Source: Cristatella mucedo
Taxonomy: Eukaryota > Bryozoa > Phylactolaemata > Cristatellidae
Reading direction: 5' to 3'
Length of the DNA stretch: 64,000 nucleotides
Assembly (NCBI GenBank): GCA_009760855.2
Contig: WPIO01000045.1
Coordinates: forward strand, 2,371,501 to 2,435,500
Position numbers and translations under genes: made by a program. Positions 1 to 14,740 of the stretch are shown piece by piece. Below the pieces are notes generated by a model. The model searched no databases and had not been told where the DNA came from. It saw only the letters and a list, made by a program, of their open reading frames with translations. Position 1 is the stretch's first letter. Each line of letters starts with the position of its first letter.

Positions 1-18
1 ATATATATATATGAATAC

Positions 19-102
19 AGATTCAGTCCTCTTAGGATTATAAAAACGAATTAACGTATATTTATGTTAATTCATTTTTTTAATTCCTAAGAGACTGAAT
101 CT
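19..102. mobile_element. Palindromic hairpin element (MITE-like)
   Basis: Two arms of about 37 nt (19-55 and 66-102) are inverted copies around a loop of about 10 nt. The outer ends read AGATTCAGTC and GACTGAATCT, and the inner ends read GAATTAAC and GTTAATTC. A few mismatches and a one-base indel are present. It is flanked by (AT)n at 1-12. A foldback or MITE element is the likeliest origin; no coding capacity is seen. Confidence 0.6.
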
Positions 103-117
103 ATATCTACGCGCCTC

Positions 118-205
118 ACTTATGCTACCGGGCTCGAACCCATGACTTTGGCCATCAAAGGCTAGCACGTTAAACTCGGTTATCCAGAGACAAGCCCCCA
201 AATCC
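118..205 (-). other. tRNA-like SINE head or tRNA relic
   Basis: Read on the minus strand, a near-canonical B box (GGTTCGAGCCC) lies downstream of an A-box-like TGGATAACCGAG, with tRNA-like spacing. The stretch with GACTTTGGCCATCAAAGG recurs at about 47.1 kb, which argues for a dispersed tRNA-derived repeat rather than a working tRNA. No clean cloverleaf could be drawn by eye. Confidence 0.4.
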
Positions 206-1447
206 CTGGGATAAGCTGTATTGGAATTCAGTCCACTTTTAACAGAACACTCTGGAGCTTTCGTTCACCGTCTAAATGTAACTAAATTAAGGTTCCCGCT
301 GATGAACTTAGTAAGCTTGCTTCTATTCACTTTGAACTGCTCACTTGATTTAGCAGACTCTGCTATGCACCTCATTTGGTGCTCTTTCCAAAAAATGAAG
401 GCTGCCGACTGCCGGACATGAGCCGTAAATGACTCAATGGTCCCGTGATCGCTTGCAGACTACCCAAGCAAGTAGCAACCTAGTTTTCTTTAATTTGGGA
501 AGCTAAAAACCAAAGATAAAAAGGTCTGCATGCATAGTGGTTTGCTGCAACAGCACAAGTTGCTTCGCTGAAGCAATCCCTCTCTGTCTTAGTTCTGCGG
601 TTGTGGTGGTTCACTCATTTGCAATCTTAAAGTAAGTTAGTGTTCTAGCGAAATGGCAGTGTTTAATGAAGGTGTGCTAGTTGAAATATCCTTTTCTCAT
701 CCACGGCTAAATAGTCTTTACACCAAGTGGCGTAGAACAAAGGTATGTATTTCGCGTTGGATAGAGCACTGCACTTGTGGCCCAGATGTAGCTCCTCAGC
801 TCTCAGATCGGCATGCGACTCTCTCCACTGTCACCCCCTCGGCGAATGTGCCCCAATCGGTACGCATTCTGTCAAAATAGCATTCGATACAGAAATATGC
901 GACCTATTTTCGAAAATAAGTGCACAATTTGTCTTTCCATTTAGGTTCACAAAGCCTCAAGGAAAGCGTCGCTGCAATGGTTTTAAGTTTTCATCATGGC
1001 ATTGAAAGCCAAAGTGGCGTCAGCGCCCTCTTAGTGGCCAATGCAATCCATCTCAAGCAACAAAGAAAAAGTGAGAAGTACAATTAGATAAATTGAGACT
1101 TTTTCCGATTAGGGCTATTTAAAGCGGCGTTTCTTTGCAAATGAATGCTCAAATATTTTACACAATTACAGCCTTGATTAATACGTCCTCCTACGTTTCG
1201 CTCTGGCTGAATCTGAATTCGTCGCTGCTTCGAGGTTCGTATTAAAAGTCACTGGCTCAAATCGCAGGGCTCTGAAATACCTAGCAGGCATAACCAAGCT
1301 CAGGAAGGCTCAAAACTCAGAATTTAAAACAGTAAGAGCTCTAAAGGATGCAACGAAATTAATTACACAATAATAGCTTAGAAATTTTAGAAGTGACTTA
1401 CGGTAATGATAGTAAAAATGTTGAAATTCATTTCAGACTTTTCTTAC
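206..1447. other. No gene recognised
   Basis: Only short open frames occur in this AT-rich stretch. By phase it should be intron downstream of the exon ending at 1448 on the minus strand. I looked here for the missing second half of the FTP domain and did not find it. Confidence 0.4.
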
Positions 1448-1681
1448 CCCTGTAGCTTAATATCATAACCTCCTGTATAATGTATTGCATTGACTCGTTG
1501 AATGCCACATACCACCACGGATTTGGTGAATCATAAGTGACGGAGGACAATTTTTCTTGACCCGCTTGCCAGTTGTTATCCACGGCCTTGTCAGCAGAGC
1601 CAGAACAGAATTCACTGCTACTACTTAATGATCCACAAAATGTATTTACTTGATAGGCAGTACTGTATGCGGCTACATTTC
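1448..1681 (-). CDS. Exon: F5/8C/fucolectin-like (FTP) domain, N-terminal half
   Basis: A clean 234-nt minus-strand exon runs from acceptor TTCTTTTAG to donor G|GTAAGAA. It is phase 1 at both ends and has 77 full codons and no stop. The start (NVAAYSTAY), the ADKAVDNNW block and NPWWYVAFNES match the signature of galactose-binding F5/8C or fucolectin-type domains: NVA start, KAVDGN, then PWWxVDL. The exon ends in QEVMILSYR, equivalent to the strand before the second half of the fold. The upstream EGF exon (5042-4890) ends in phase 1, so the two could splice as an EGF followed directly by an FTP domain. The product would be extracellular and may bind sugar; this is inferred from the family. 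The second half was not found to the left. Confidence 0.75.
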
Positions 1682-1929
1682 CTAAAAGAACATCAACAAT
1701 AATATTGTAGGGAAACAGGTGCAGAATACACTAATAACATGCTAACATGCCTCGCATTGCAGGAGTTCAGCCCTGAACAGATAAAACTAGCTTCATCTAC
1801 ATTGGACTGACTACGATCAGGACTGACCTGCAACTAAGATCTGACCTTCCATTGACATGCATCCGAGGATAATAAAATCCTGTCTAGCAAAGGTGAAATC
1901 TAGCTTCTAAAAAGAATCGTCAAATCACA
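1682..1929. other. Intron-like, nothing recognised
   Basis: AT-rich non-coding DNA between the FTP exon and the old LINE-B copy. Its right end shows no feature of its own. Confidence 0.3.
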
Positions 1930-4700
<2,771 letters not shown>

Positions 4701-4889
4701 TCAATTACAGCATATATGAAGTACCCAGAGAGATATCAAGCTTTCTAACGCTAATATACACAGGTAATGTTATTATCAATACTGTTATTAAGGATTTGTG
4801 AAATTGTCATTGTATTCGGAAGATACAATTAGAGAGAGCTACGTTAGGCTATCTGCACACTAGTTTTCTGGATGCGTGCCGAGATTTAC

Positions 4890-5042
4890 CTGTCTGACAA
4901 CATTTTCCGGACCAGCCAGGCTCACACCCTTTGGGGCAAACACCTGCAGAAACGTCGCATTCCAGGTCTCCAGCACAGTGGCAGGTCATGCTATCATCTT
5001 TTGCAAGAACTGGTGTAATACTGCTGAGCCTGATAGTGATCC
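4890..5042 (-). CDS. Exon: EGF-like Cys-rich module
   Basis: A 153-nt minus-strand exon lies between acceptor ATCATTTTAG and donor ACAG|GTAAATC, phase 1 at both ends, with 50 full codons and no stop. The second part spells an EGF-like pattern: CHC, CDVSAGVCPKGC, then EPGWSGKCC. The 'CPxGCxxGWxGxxC' run is typical of the tandem EGF modules of MEGF-like extracellular proteins. The first 18 residues are linker. The length equals that of the Cys-rich exon at 51304-51152, consistent with duplicated modules. Downstream on the minus strand the FTP exon at 1681-1448 has a compatible phase. The upstream partner is unclear. Gene identity is not assigned. Confidence 0.75.
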
Positions 5043-5229
5043 CTAAAATGATTAAAGCTCGTTTAGGAACTTGCAAATCAGCATAATAATATATTTCGGA
5101 CATATCGTCTACCCGTAAACTGAAGTGTTGAGGCTAAAGTAATCGTCACAACGTGATCGTAGAGTTTCGTTTTTCACTATAGTGATAACAATGTTGAAAT
5201 ACGAGTGACGACATGCAGTAGCAATACCC

Positions 5230-5745
5230 GTTAAATTTCAGGTCACTTTATTCTTCGGCTCCAGGCTATCTCTCATATATACTCCCCTACTAGGCCAAGC
5301 TTCGTACCACCGTTTTTCGGAGTCCAACAGTTTACCAATACCTCGTACAAACCTCAGATCCTTTGAAGACCGTGCATTTAGTTCGTATGCTCCCAAAGCA
5401 TGGAACTCACTCCCGACTTGCGTCAGAACGTCACCTAACTTTACTGCATTTAAAAAGAACTATAAAACACACCTATTTAGGATAACATTTAGTGAGTCCC
5501 TGTGATTCGTCATTTATTTGCTTAGGCGTGCTGACACTGTACATGCTGCCACTAACCACACTTGCATGCTGACCCTGTGCATGTCACCCCAACCGTGTTA
5601 TTCATGTTGTTTATCAAACATGATATTATTCACCATTCGATCGTTATTTCTGTGCAGCCAATGTAAAGCCCATAGAAAGAGATTTAGTTCTCTGAGGGCG
5701 CTTTATCAAGTGCATAATTATTATTGTTATTACAAAATTGATAAA
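5230..5745 (+). mobile_element. 5'-truncated LINE-B, 3' end with (ATT)n tail
   Basis: Starts within the C-terminal region (SLSYILP-like, then the block for AWNSLPT at about 5400). It includes the stop, a 3' UTR with CATGCTGCCACTAACCACA, and the terminal block GAGGGCGCTTTATCAAGTGC followed by an (ATT)n-like tail. It meets the next LINE-B copy tail to tail. Confidence 0.85.
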
Positions 5746-6095
5746 ACACCCTCACATAACTCAATCTCTGTCTAGGTGCTTTATATTTGATGCAAAGAAA
5801 ACACGATTGGATGGTTAGTGGTAGCATGGTCAATAAACAACACAACAATGACATGGTTAGGGGTGACTTGCATAGGGTCAGCATGCAAATGTGGTTAGTG
5901 GCAGCATGCACAGTCTCAGCACGCATAAGCAAATAAATATCGAATCACAGGGACCCACTAAATGCTGTGATAATAGGTTCGTTTTAATTTCTTTTTAGAC
6001 TTGGTGAAGTCAGGAGCTGTCGTAACGCCACCGATCGGGAGTCAGTTCGAGGCTTTGGTAGCATACGAACTAAAGGTAGGGTCTCCTTCTCAATA
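5738..6095 (-). mobile_element. 5'-truncated LINE-B in opposite orientation
   Basis: Reverse complement of the LINE-B 3' end. It starts at the tail (TTGATAAAACACCCTCA), crosses the 3' UTR with the CATGCAAATGTGGTTAGTGG block, and stops within the C-terminal coding region near 6095. It shares its tail with the plus-strand copy at 5230-5745. Confidence 0.85.
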
Positions 6096-6940
6096 AATAA
6101 TAGGCTTTTCTTAAGCCTGAGTACTCATGTGGCTATCATAAGTTTGAAGCCATCCGTGCCTGCTGCTAGAGAATAAAGCTCAGTTAGAAAAGCTGGAGCG
6201 ATTGGTAGAGCTGAGCGTGAAAATATACATCAGAATTTGATTTGGCTAGATGATGGGTGGACGAAGAGTGTAAATAGCTAAATAAGGAAAACACATATAT
6301 AAATAATATAATAAGGAAACAATAAGGAAACAACAAAACCACAGCAGAAAACTGTAGTATCATACAGTTTATGGGGTCCCCAGATGACATGCAGCCACTT
6401 CCACATGCATTCTTATACAACTAATGTAGTATGATCTAAATAAATTAGCACTGAACAGTAATTCATCCGTGCCTCGCTTTGAGAGAGCTATAAAAAAGAG
6501 ATGTATGAATATAAACAGCCAAATTATCATTTAGGAGATGGAGTAGAATTATAGGAAGATTCAGATGCTAGCCAGAGTCTGCTTACTGTTACGCTATCTA
6601 TAAATGTTGGTCAATGTAGTTCGGCTTAGCACAAAAGCTTTTGAGGTGGCCTTATGTTAAGCCTAATTCGGTTTGGTATTTACATATTTTTTTTTCATAA
6701 CACTCTAAGCGAACTTAATCACTGTCAGTCACTTCACTCATAAGCTGAGATTTGGTTGAATTCACGGTTTAGGGTTAAAGCTTCTAGTTTTATGGTTTAG
6801 GGGCTAGAGTTTATGGTTTAGAGGTTAGGCTTTAGTGCTACGTTTCTAGATAAGTTTCCATTCCAATGAAAGTAATCTAGGAGAGCGATGATCATAGCAG
6901 AAGTTACACGATGGTTCAGTAACTAGATCAAAAGTGCTAT
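6096..6940. other. Unannotated; contains TTTAGGG-like repeats
   Basis: No gene recognised. At about 6763-6850 there are several imperfect tandem units with GGTTTAGGGTTA, GGTTTAGGGGCTAG and GGTTTAGAGGTTAGG. These resemble degenerate telomere-type repeats but are too irregular to be sure. Confidence 0.4.
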
Positions 6941-8292
6941 GTAATGTAGTGTATCTCCGTCTGTAACTCTACGAAGTCATAAAGACCATGTGGGTGTTAC
7001 GCAGGAGAGTTTTGCATAGCCCACTCACAGCCTCAGCGGCTTTCGGTATGCATTCGAGAGCCAGTAGACTTCGTCTCACTCAACAAAGAGAAAGTGGAAA
7101 GCATAGCAGAGTAAGGAGAGCAGTTGAGGTAGTGAGGAGCATAGAAGTAGCAGCTCAGGATCGCTGAAAAGGATGTGCCATAGTCGGCAGTAGCAGAGTA
7201 GTTGCCGTTGCTCAAGAATTGTGGAAGCGAGTTCCACAGCCTAGGACCTGCAGAGCTAAAGCTTCTGTCACCGACGGTCTTTAAGCTGAGGAATGGGAGA
7301 GTTAATTTATTGTCCACACAGGACCTGAGGGCGCGAACAGGCTAAAACTGATGCAGCAGTTCAGCTTGGCACGAAGGAGCCAAGCCATGGCGGGCCTTGT
7401 GGGTTAGTGTAAGAGCTTTGGTCTGTATCTATTGCTCAACCGGCAACCATGCTAGCTCTTTCAGCAAAGGAGACACGTGCTCAAACCGCTGGGACTTGAA
7501 GACTAGCCTTGCAGCCTCATTCAAAGTCCGCTGCAGTGGCCTAATAGCTTTCCTTGGCAGCCCAGCCAAAAGTGAATAACAATAATCAGGCTGAGACAGA
7601 ACTAAAGAGCTAGTTAAAAGTTTTACAAGCCACTGTGGGAGACAGCTCCTAATCTTGGACAGGGATCGGATGTGATGGTTAGCTGTAGAGGGTGACTTCT
7701 GAATGAAACTTTTGAAACTAAGGTAGCTATCAAAAACGACACATAAACTTCGAGCACGTGGCGATGGTCGCACAAAAACAATCATCTATTAGAAGAGCTA
7801 AGTCTTTTAATCCAGCCACACGCTTAAGGTGCCCTATGAGCAGCAGTTCAGTTTTATCATAATTTAATATCAGGAAGGTTTCGGAAATCCAGGATTGAAT
7901 ATCGGCAAGGCAAGCATTCAGTTTTTCAGTTGTCGCAGCCGATTCCGACGGTTTGAATGACAAATACGACTAAGTATCGTCAGCATAGAAGTGATATCCC
8001 ATTCCACGGGCCTTAATCACTTTACCCAGAGGTTGTGTATGAATGGAGAACAGCAAGGGACCTAGTTGAGACCCTTGAGGGACTCCACAGGTGACCCTTA
8101 TCGTGTGTGAGACCTGACGTCCACACGACACGGATTGAACACGAACGGACAAGTATGATTTAAACCACGCCAGTGCTTCGTCTGCCATACCAATCGTTGT
8201 TCTCAATCTTTCAAGCAGAACTTCGTGTTCAATGGTGTCGAAGGCAGCAGACAGATCTAGCATAGCTAGGGCAGTGACGTTCCCTCGCGGGT
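6941..8292 (-). mobile_element. LINE-A copy, 5'-truncated (RT and C-terminus)
   Basis: Begins on the plus strand with the reversed LINE-A 3' end (TGTAATG repeats, then CTCCGTCTGTAACTC and GTGGGTGTTACGCAGGAGAG) and runs back through the C-terminal region (LWNSLPQFL), the thumb and the reverse transcriptase palm. LDLSAAFDTIEHEVLLER, CGVPQGSQLGPLL and FYADDT are all readable. Several frameshifts separate the pieces, and the copy stops just upstream of the LDLSAAFD block. Confidence 0.9.
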
Positions 8293-10718
8293 ATATCGAA
8301 GCTCTTTTATAAATGCACCACTAATGTACAATTCAATCACATGTTGTAGGTAACAGTAATAGGTACACTATTCTAACGATATTTGCACGCTGCACGTTAA
8401 AAATTTGAGAAGTGTCCAAGAGATAAATTAAACTAAGGAATTAACTTTGAGCCCTTCTATATACTGCCTGGCTTAACCGTGATTTATAGGGAGATTACTT
8501 TTCACCTCCCTTAATTCTTCTTGCAGAACTTCGTTCCTATTTTGGGCGGTCGTTGTGCCCAAGATTTTGTGAATGAGGTTGTTGCCTCGCAAAGTATATT
8601 TAGGCTTCGAAATCTAGACGTTTAATAATTAATCATGCGAGCAAATACCGTCACAGATTTATGGTGAGAACGATCTGTGGCATACACACACACAGTGCGT
8701 TGTATCAATACTCCAAGATCCGACTAATTAGGAGTAAGAATGTGCTTAATTTACATATTTTGCAACCCATTTGTATGCACAAGTGCACGGTATGACTTGG
8801 TAACTCACTATTCATACGGCCGTAGCTTTATTTTCAGACATATAAATTACCCACAAACCATTTGATTGACCCTTTAGATTAAAACTATAAAATAGATTCT
8901 CGTTGTCTCCATCTACTTTATAGAATTTTCACATTTTACTGCAAGAACCAATGCAAAAACCCCGATTCGAACGCAATTTGTTGCAGCTCCTGTTTTTCGC
9001 ACTTTTCTTTGCTGAATTAGCGTTTGTTGGCAGTTAAATAGCAACTAACTGTGTCTCCACAAATCAGACCGGAAGCCACAGCAGTCAAATATGGACCAGC
9101 CGAATATCTGCTAGCCTATTAATTAATTATTATATTAAATTATTAGATTATTAATTATTAAGTAATACATTTGTGAAAGTGTTATGTAATTACTTATAAT
9201 TCCTTATCAAATATAAAAATCAAGATGATAAATTTAGTGTTACCCTTCGCTCATAGATTGAATTTTAGGTTTTCTAAAGAGAGTTAATTAAATACGCTTA
9301 CTAAGACCTTAATAAAGTGTGATCTTTTGAAAGCTTTCTTATGACTTTAGAGAGAGAACATGTCATTAATATTCATTCGCTTCAGGTTTTTGCCAGTTTT
9401 CTCATAAAAGCAGTGTTGCTGGTTAAGATTTAACTTAGTGAAGTTTAGTCTCCTTTTAACTTATTCATCTGCAGTAAAAAACTTTAGGAAACATAAAGGA
9501 GATAGAGATTATGGAAACAGCTTTCCAGACATAAGAAAATAAAACGAAAGAGAACCGAAGAAAAGATAGCCAAAGTTCATACATTTTCAAGAGTGTTGGT
9601 TTCACGATAAAGTCACTAGAATTAGATGTCGCTATTCGCAACTGCTAGTAGTCCTAAGCCGCCACGCACTTTTAGGGGTTTCACTTGCCAACGCACCAAT
9701 TTAAAATTCAGTAGCTTGTCGTGACCAAGCTAATAATAAAAAAAAAACTTTTGTTTGCAATGGCATTCGTCTATACCCATCACAAAGTAAATAGAAGGCG
9801 TGCTGGGCTTTAAAGAAATGCTGTGACTCTTAAAAAACCAGGTCTGAAGACCTTTTAATTAAACGTTCAGCCATAAAAAAAGGATCACTAATAACCGGAT
9901 GAAGAGCAATAAGTGACATTCTTGATCAGGAATATGCAGCAGCAACAATACAGTTTTTCACAGCGTTTTCAGCGTGTGCTAATAAGGATGGCTAAAAACG
10001 CTGCACTTAAGGTTAAGCTTTTGGTAAACAATGCAAACAAGTGCGACAGGTGCTTTCAGAGTGCCTAATTTCAATTGAAAAATTAATGTTACTCCATTTT
10101 CTGTGAGTGGCTAAAGTATTTTACGTTAATTGCTGACTTGTCTTCAAAAATTCTCTTACTAATACAACTGAGCAGGAAGCAATAAATTTAAGGTCTCGTT
10201 CTATATTCTTAGAGTAGTTGTTCAAGGTGGAACTCCAATAAAATTGGTTACAAATAAGGAACAGCGTTACAAGCAATTAATTGTCATAGAACTATGAATC
10301 TCTTCTTGCTTTACACTCTTAAGCATGATCGTAAATTAAGCTAAATTTTTGAAGAACGTTTCTGATAAATTTTACAGAAAATAGTTGCATCTATATTTAA
10401 TTTCATCCATCAAACCTCCATACTTCCTTTATGTATCTAAAGCAAGAAAATAGCTGATAATTGCACCAGACAAAATATTGTAATCGTAAAATATATTGAC
10501 TCATTTAAATACCACTAACTGACCACAAATTCAGTTTCCGTTTGTTAGAAGACACCAATAGAAATAGTTACTCAAGATAGTCACCAACGAAATAGCTATT
10601 TTATCATTCTGATAAAAAGTGGTTCGTACTTTTTCAGACCAAATAGTTCTTTTGGCTTTATAATGCTGGTTAATAAAATTCAAGAATGTGTAGCTCCAGC
10701 AGTGGCAAGAATGATTAC
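8293..10718. other. Unannotated AT-rich stretch
   Basis: No gene, SINE or LINE block recognised in about 2.4 kb. Short AT-rich palindromic runs occur near 9118-9165 (TTAATTAATTATTA). It is compatible with intron or intergenic DNA. Confidence 0.3.
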
Positions 10719-10913
10719 CCGCGATATACTGTTCGTGAGATATAAGCAGATAATAGAGCACAGGTCCAATAGTGGATATGAAAATCCCAACAATGCCTGG
10801 TGCAGGTGGCACTAAAGAATCAGTGAAACTAAAAGTCCGCCCGAGTTGGTCACCATATTCAGAACTCATATAAGCTTTTCCTCCAGGACTCATGGAAATT
10901 AAGCAATTGCTAG
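10719..10913 (-). CDS. Possible exon, FTP-like
   Basis: A minus-strand open stretch of 195 nt lies between a pyrimidine-rich acceptor (CTCTGATGTATAG) and donor GCGG|GTAATC. It is phase 1 at both ends with 64 codons and no stop, the same design as the confident exons. KAYMSSEYGDQ resembles an FTP start, and the exon's end (YYLLISHEQYIAG) aligns loosely with the end of the FTP exon at 1448-1681. The KAVDG and PWW blocks are not evident, so the domain call is weak. It could be a decayed paralogue or a chance open frame. Confidence 0.4.
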
Positions 10914-12235
10914 CTATACATCAGAGGAAAGCATTAAATATCTCTCTGAAATTATTGGCTACAGTCTTTCTGGCAGGTCTACGTGCTCACCATTAAGCTA
11001 TTTCAAAAGATTTATTGATGATATTGCCAGTAGTGCCTACCCAGTATCACCAATGATTAGTGACAAGGCCAATGCTACTGCTAATATAATTTCCGCTTCA
11101 GACCTCTATGAGTTATGCCAGTTTATTATAAAATACGATTTTTGCAAACAGAAATGTTTTGAGGCTCTACTTATTTTCACAAAGAACTGACTTCAGTAAA
11201 ATTGGATTTATAGCTTATCAATATAGAGGCTGCGTGTTAATATTATTCTACCTCACAAATCTCACCGATAAGTCTTGGAAGAGGCTGCCTAATTAGCGAA
11301 AATATGACATGCATGAAATTACGTATTCACTCTGAAGTAATCGTTAATTAACAAATTTCTAAAAGTTCAACGATGTGGAAAAAATGTGTGTTGGGTTAGT
11401 AATGTAATGCGGCTAGAACGAGTAGCCAAGATGCTTACCAATAAGTAATAATGCATTACTCTCGAAATGTAGTTCCATTAAACATTTAGTTTCTTAATCG
11501 TAGTTTTACGATTGGAACTCTGGGAAAGTTTTGAATCCACAACATAGAAAAATCATCAGCAAACAATGAAAATTGCATTGCGTCACAGAATCTCGCTTTA
11601 AGCCGCCGTGGAAAACTGAACGAAGCATGCACACTTATTAGCAGCTCTAATGTACCTAAATTTAATAACTTAAAAACAGTTGTAACACAAAGATTGATAC
11701 ATATTTTATTTTACATAAGTTGAAGCAATTTACATTTAGATTAAGCATTGTTTACATGAATGTTTTTTCTTGTACGAGTAGTCGTCTCAACTTCCAATCT
11801 CATTTTAAACATGCCTTTAACAAAAATCACCCATTAAGTATATGAATTTATGTCAGAGCTTTCTAAAAATAGATCTACACTTTAACAAATAATAGGAAAG
11901 TAAGGTGTTTTTCGAATACGAATAATAAGTTTTATCTCTTATCACTTTTCATACGCTGCATGAAAAGCGTGTTCATATGATCGGTGATATAATTAACTTT
12001 ACCAACTATTACCTGCAGAAATCGCTCAAGGAATTGAATAAAAGCTTCAGTGAGCACTCGAGCCTTGAGGTGGTTATAAACGTGGGCGTCAGGGAATTTC
12101 TGGTGGCCCGTTTGAATTTCAGGCTTTGAGAGCTTACACACTAAATTGAAGTTTTCCAAATAATTTGAAGGGGTTATACTAACTTCAAGGGAGCAAGAAA
12201 AACTTGAGCTAGTAGAGAGGACAGTTAAATCCATG
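10914..12235. other. Unannotated, with one unexplained open frame
   Basis: Mostly AT-rich non-coding. A 100-codon minus-strand frame at 11932-12234 begins MDLTVLSTSSSF and could end at a CTGCAG|GTAATAG donor. It has no family I recognise and abuts a LINE-B relic, so I do not call it a gene. Confidence 0.3.
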
Positions 12236-12480
12236 GCCTGATTAGGAAGTATGTCGGATAAGTAGGCTTGAGCAAGAAAAATGAAGAGTCATAAAAGTAA
12301 GTTGCGCAATATTGAATTAGATGCAAACACTGATCTGCGAAATTAGTGCGTGCCCAAAAGAGAGTTAGTGAGGCAGTAGTGAACTCTAGATGTACAGTTT
12401 TGCAGTCTCCAACTGAGATTGGACCTAGGCTATAGCATCGCCGTACTAGTAATGCTCGGAAATATTAGAGGCAGTCAGGA
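12236..12480 (-). mobile_element. Short, old LINE-B relic
   Basis: Minus-strand blocks match the LINE-B C-terminal AYLSDILP region (about 12236-12310) and, after a deletion, the 'CAGTCTCCAACTGAG' region upstream of the RT GLPQG motif (about 12400-12450). Heavily decayed. Confidence 0.5.
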
Positions 12481-13217
12481 AGGGTTTTAGTAATCAATTG
12501 AATCAAGCACTACTGTAGTTCCTGCAAGACAAGCTAGGGACTAATGTCAATCTGCATTCCTGAGAAGTTCCGTATATGCCAACAACTATACTGATTGTGT
12601 GGAATTAGTAATTTTATAATCTTACCAGATTTCCGGCTTGGAGTTGCGATAAAAAAGTGTAGACGTTCAGTCTAAAATATTTCGTTTGTCCTTGATATAA
12701 ATAGCCATAGGAAGAATAGGTAAAAGATGCTCAAGAGAATTTTGCTACTAAAGATATTATGCATGCTAAAATTTTAAATAGTACCACAGAAATAACGCAT
12801 ATATTGACACCGTGCATTTAACGACTAACCACGTGGTCATGCTTTCTCCATAGCATCTGTAAAGGGCCTTGCAGTAGCTTCTCTAGGTTCTCTGCGGGTG
12901 CTATACACATTTAGTAATGGTATTATTGTTAGTATTGTGGGTAGTTCAAATGTCAACGAGAGTAAGGTTTCGCAATTGTAAAAGGATACTGCATATTAAG
13001 GAGTTCATAATTTTCTGATTGATAGAAATTTGCACGTGTTTGGACATGCAGAATTGGTATTAAGACCAGTTGACAGCATATAATTTCGGGGAACTGTTTT
13101 ATGGATTTTGTGATCTTTGTTGTGAGTGGCGTCATGCAAAGAAGATTTAAAAATAAATAAAACCATCACTCAACAAAGTGTTCTCTTACGGACATATATA
13201 TATATATATATATATAT

Positions 13218-13267
<50 letters not shown>

Positions 13268-14384
13268 CATCAAAAGTCGAAATGAATGTCAACATTACTA
13301 AAAGCGGTAAAATGTGGTTTCTGTAACGCAGAATCGAAATGAAAACATCCGCATCAGAAATAAGCAAGACTTGTAAATTAGCAACGGTGACAAGTTACTG
13401 GCACTATTGAGAGGTTTCTGCTAGAGGAATCAATGCCAAATGTTGAATTAATGCATAGAGGTATCTGAAAAGGGTTAGAAATTGAGTGGTAAAGAGCACT
13501 TTTGGCAAATCCTCTGCCATTTCGAACGATCTATGGGCTTGGAAAACAAAAATCCTGCCCCGATAGGCTTCGAGAGTGGTCGTGAAGTTAGTTTATTTCA
13601 GCCAGGTCTTAGTCTGCTATCAAATACAGACATTCGTCGACTAAATGTACGGTACGTAGCTAGATCAGTAGGTCATGCACAGGGCCAACCTTTCTAGTCG
13701 GCTGCAACCCTTCCTTCGTTCTGCATCTGCACAGCTTCAGCTAATCGGAGCAGTAGGAGTAATTAACGTAGCTATTTGAGCAGGCTGCCTGCCCTTGGTA
13801 CGGGAGAAGGAATTCGGCTGATGAGGCAGTAACTGCACTAGCCACACTCTGCAGCCCATAACTAGATGACCATCAGAAACGGCCAACATCTAGGACAGAT
13901 TATTCGTTGCTACCAATTTATATATTTTTAAAGTAATACCAAGTTGTCCTTCGGAACCTTCCAAATTAGTCCAGCGGATCCACACGATTGAACGCCTCCA
14001 TAATCCTAATTCAGCTCCCATGACGCTCGCACGAAGCTTTTTTAATACCGATTCAGATAGTTTTGAGCTTCCACGTTGGTAATATTTAAAATAAAAATTT
14101 CAGATAAGGCTGTTGAAGTTTTTCATTGAGTCTCTGAGACCTCTAACAAGTATTTTTAACTTATCTCTACATGTAATGTTGATATTGCTGGATATAAACT
14201 TGAAGATTCAAGGACAGCAACATTCCACTGTATAGGGGCGAAGGTACAAAGTGTATTGTGATCATACAAGCCTGCTCGATAACCATGAGAATATTGTATC
14301 AGAATAGAGAGCAGAAACAAACAGGATTGAGATTCAACTTTTTACAGAAATCTGATGATTCCTACAAAAGCCTAGCTAGTATTT
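12481..14384. other. Unannotated stretch with one microsatellite
   Basis: No gene family recognised. The only clear structure is the (TA)n-(GT)n microsatellite at 13194-13264. The open frame at 13482-13697 shows no recognisable domain. Confidence 0.3.
13194..13264. repeat. (TA)n-(GT)n microsatellite
   Basis: About 24 nt of TA followed by about 46 nt of GT. Confidence 0.95.
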
Positions 14385-14740
14385 CTATTCGTTGAGCCAG
14401 ACCTGCAATATTTCCACATAAGGAATGAGAGCGTTGAGATTTTTATGTAGGCCGGGTTAGTTCTGCTATCGATTGGATTACTGTTGGATTCCGAAAAGTA
14501 GGTAGTACAATGCTTGACCTGGTGGCATAGAAGATCTGAGAGATATGCTGGAGCCAAAGAATGAAGTGACCTCAAAGCAAAGCCTTGAAGTTTATGCGTT
14601 GCTTGACTGGTAGCCAGTGCAGGTCGGCGAGGAGTGGTATGATGTAGCAACTGCGACGCTCACGACAGACAAGCCTAGCTGCAGAGTTTTGCACCGGTTG
14701 TAATCACCTGATCGCACATGCTGGTAGGCCAGAGAAAGCT
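14385..14740 (-). mobile_element. LINE-B fragment (C-terminal coding region)
   Basis: Minus-strand match to the LINE-B block GCTTGACTGGTAGCCAGTGC and the flanking CRERRSCHI and YLSDLL regions, with frameshifts. Both the 3' tail and the RT palm are missing. The next 500 nt (14741-15242) hold nothing I recognise. Confidence 0.8.

Noticed and set aside
11932-12234. 100-codon frame as a gene
   Set aside because: No recognisable family, no matching neighbour exon phase, and it borders a LINE-B relic.
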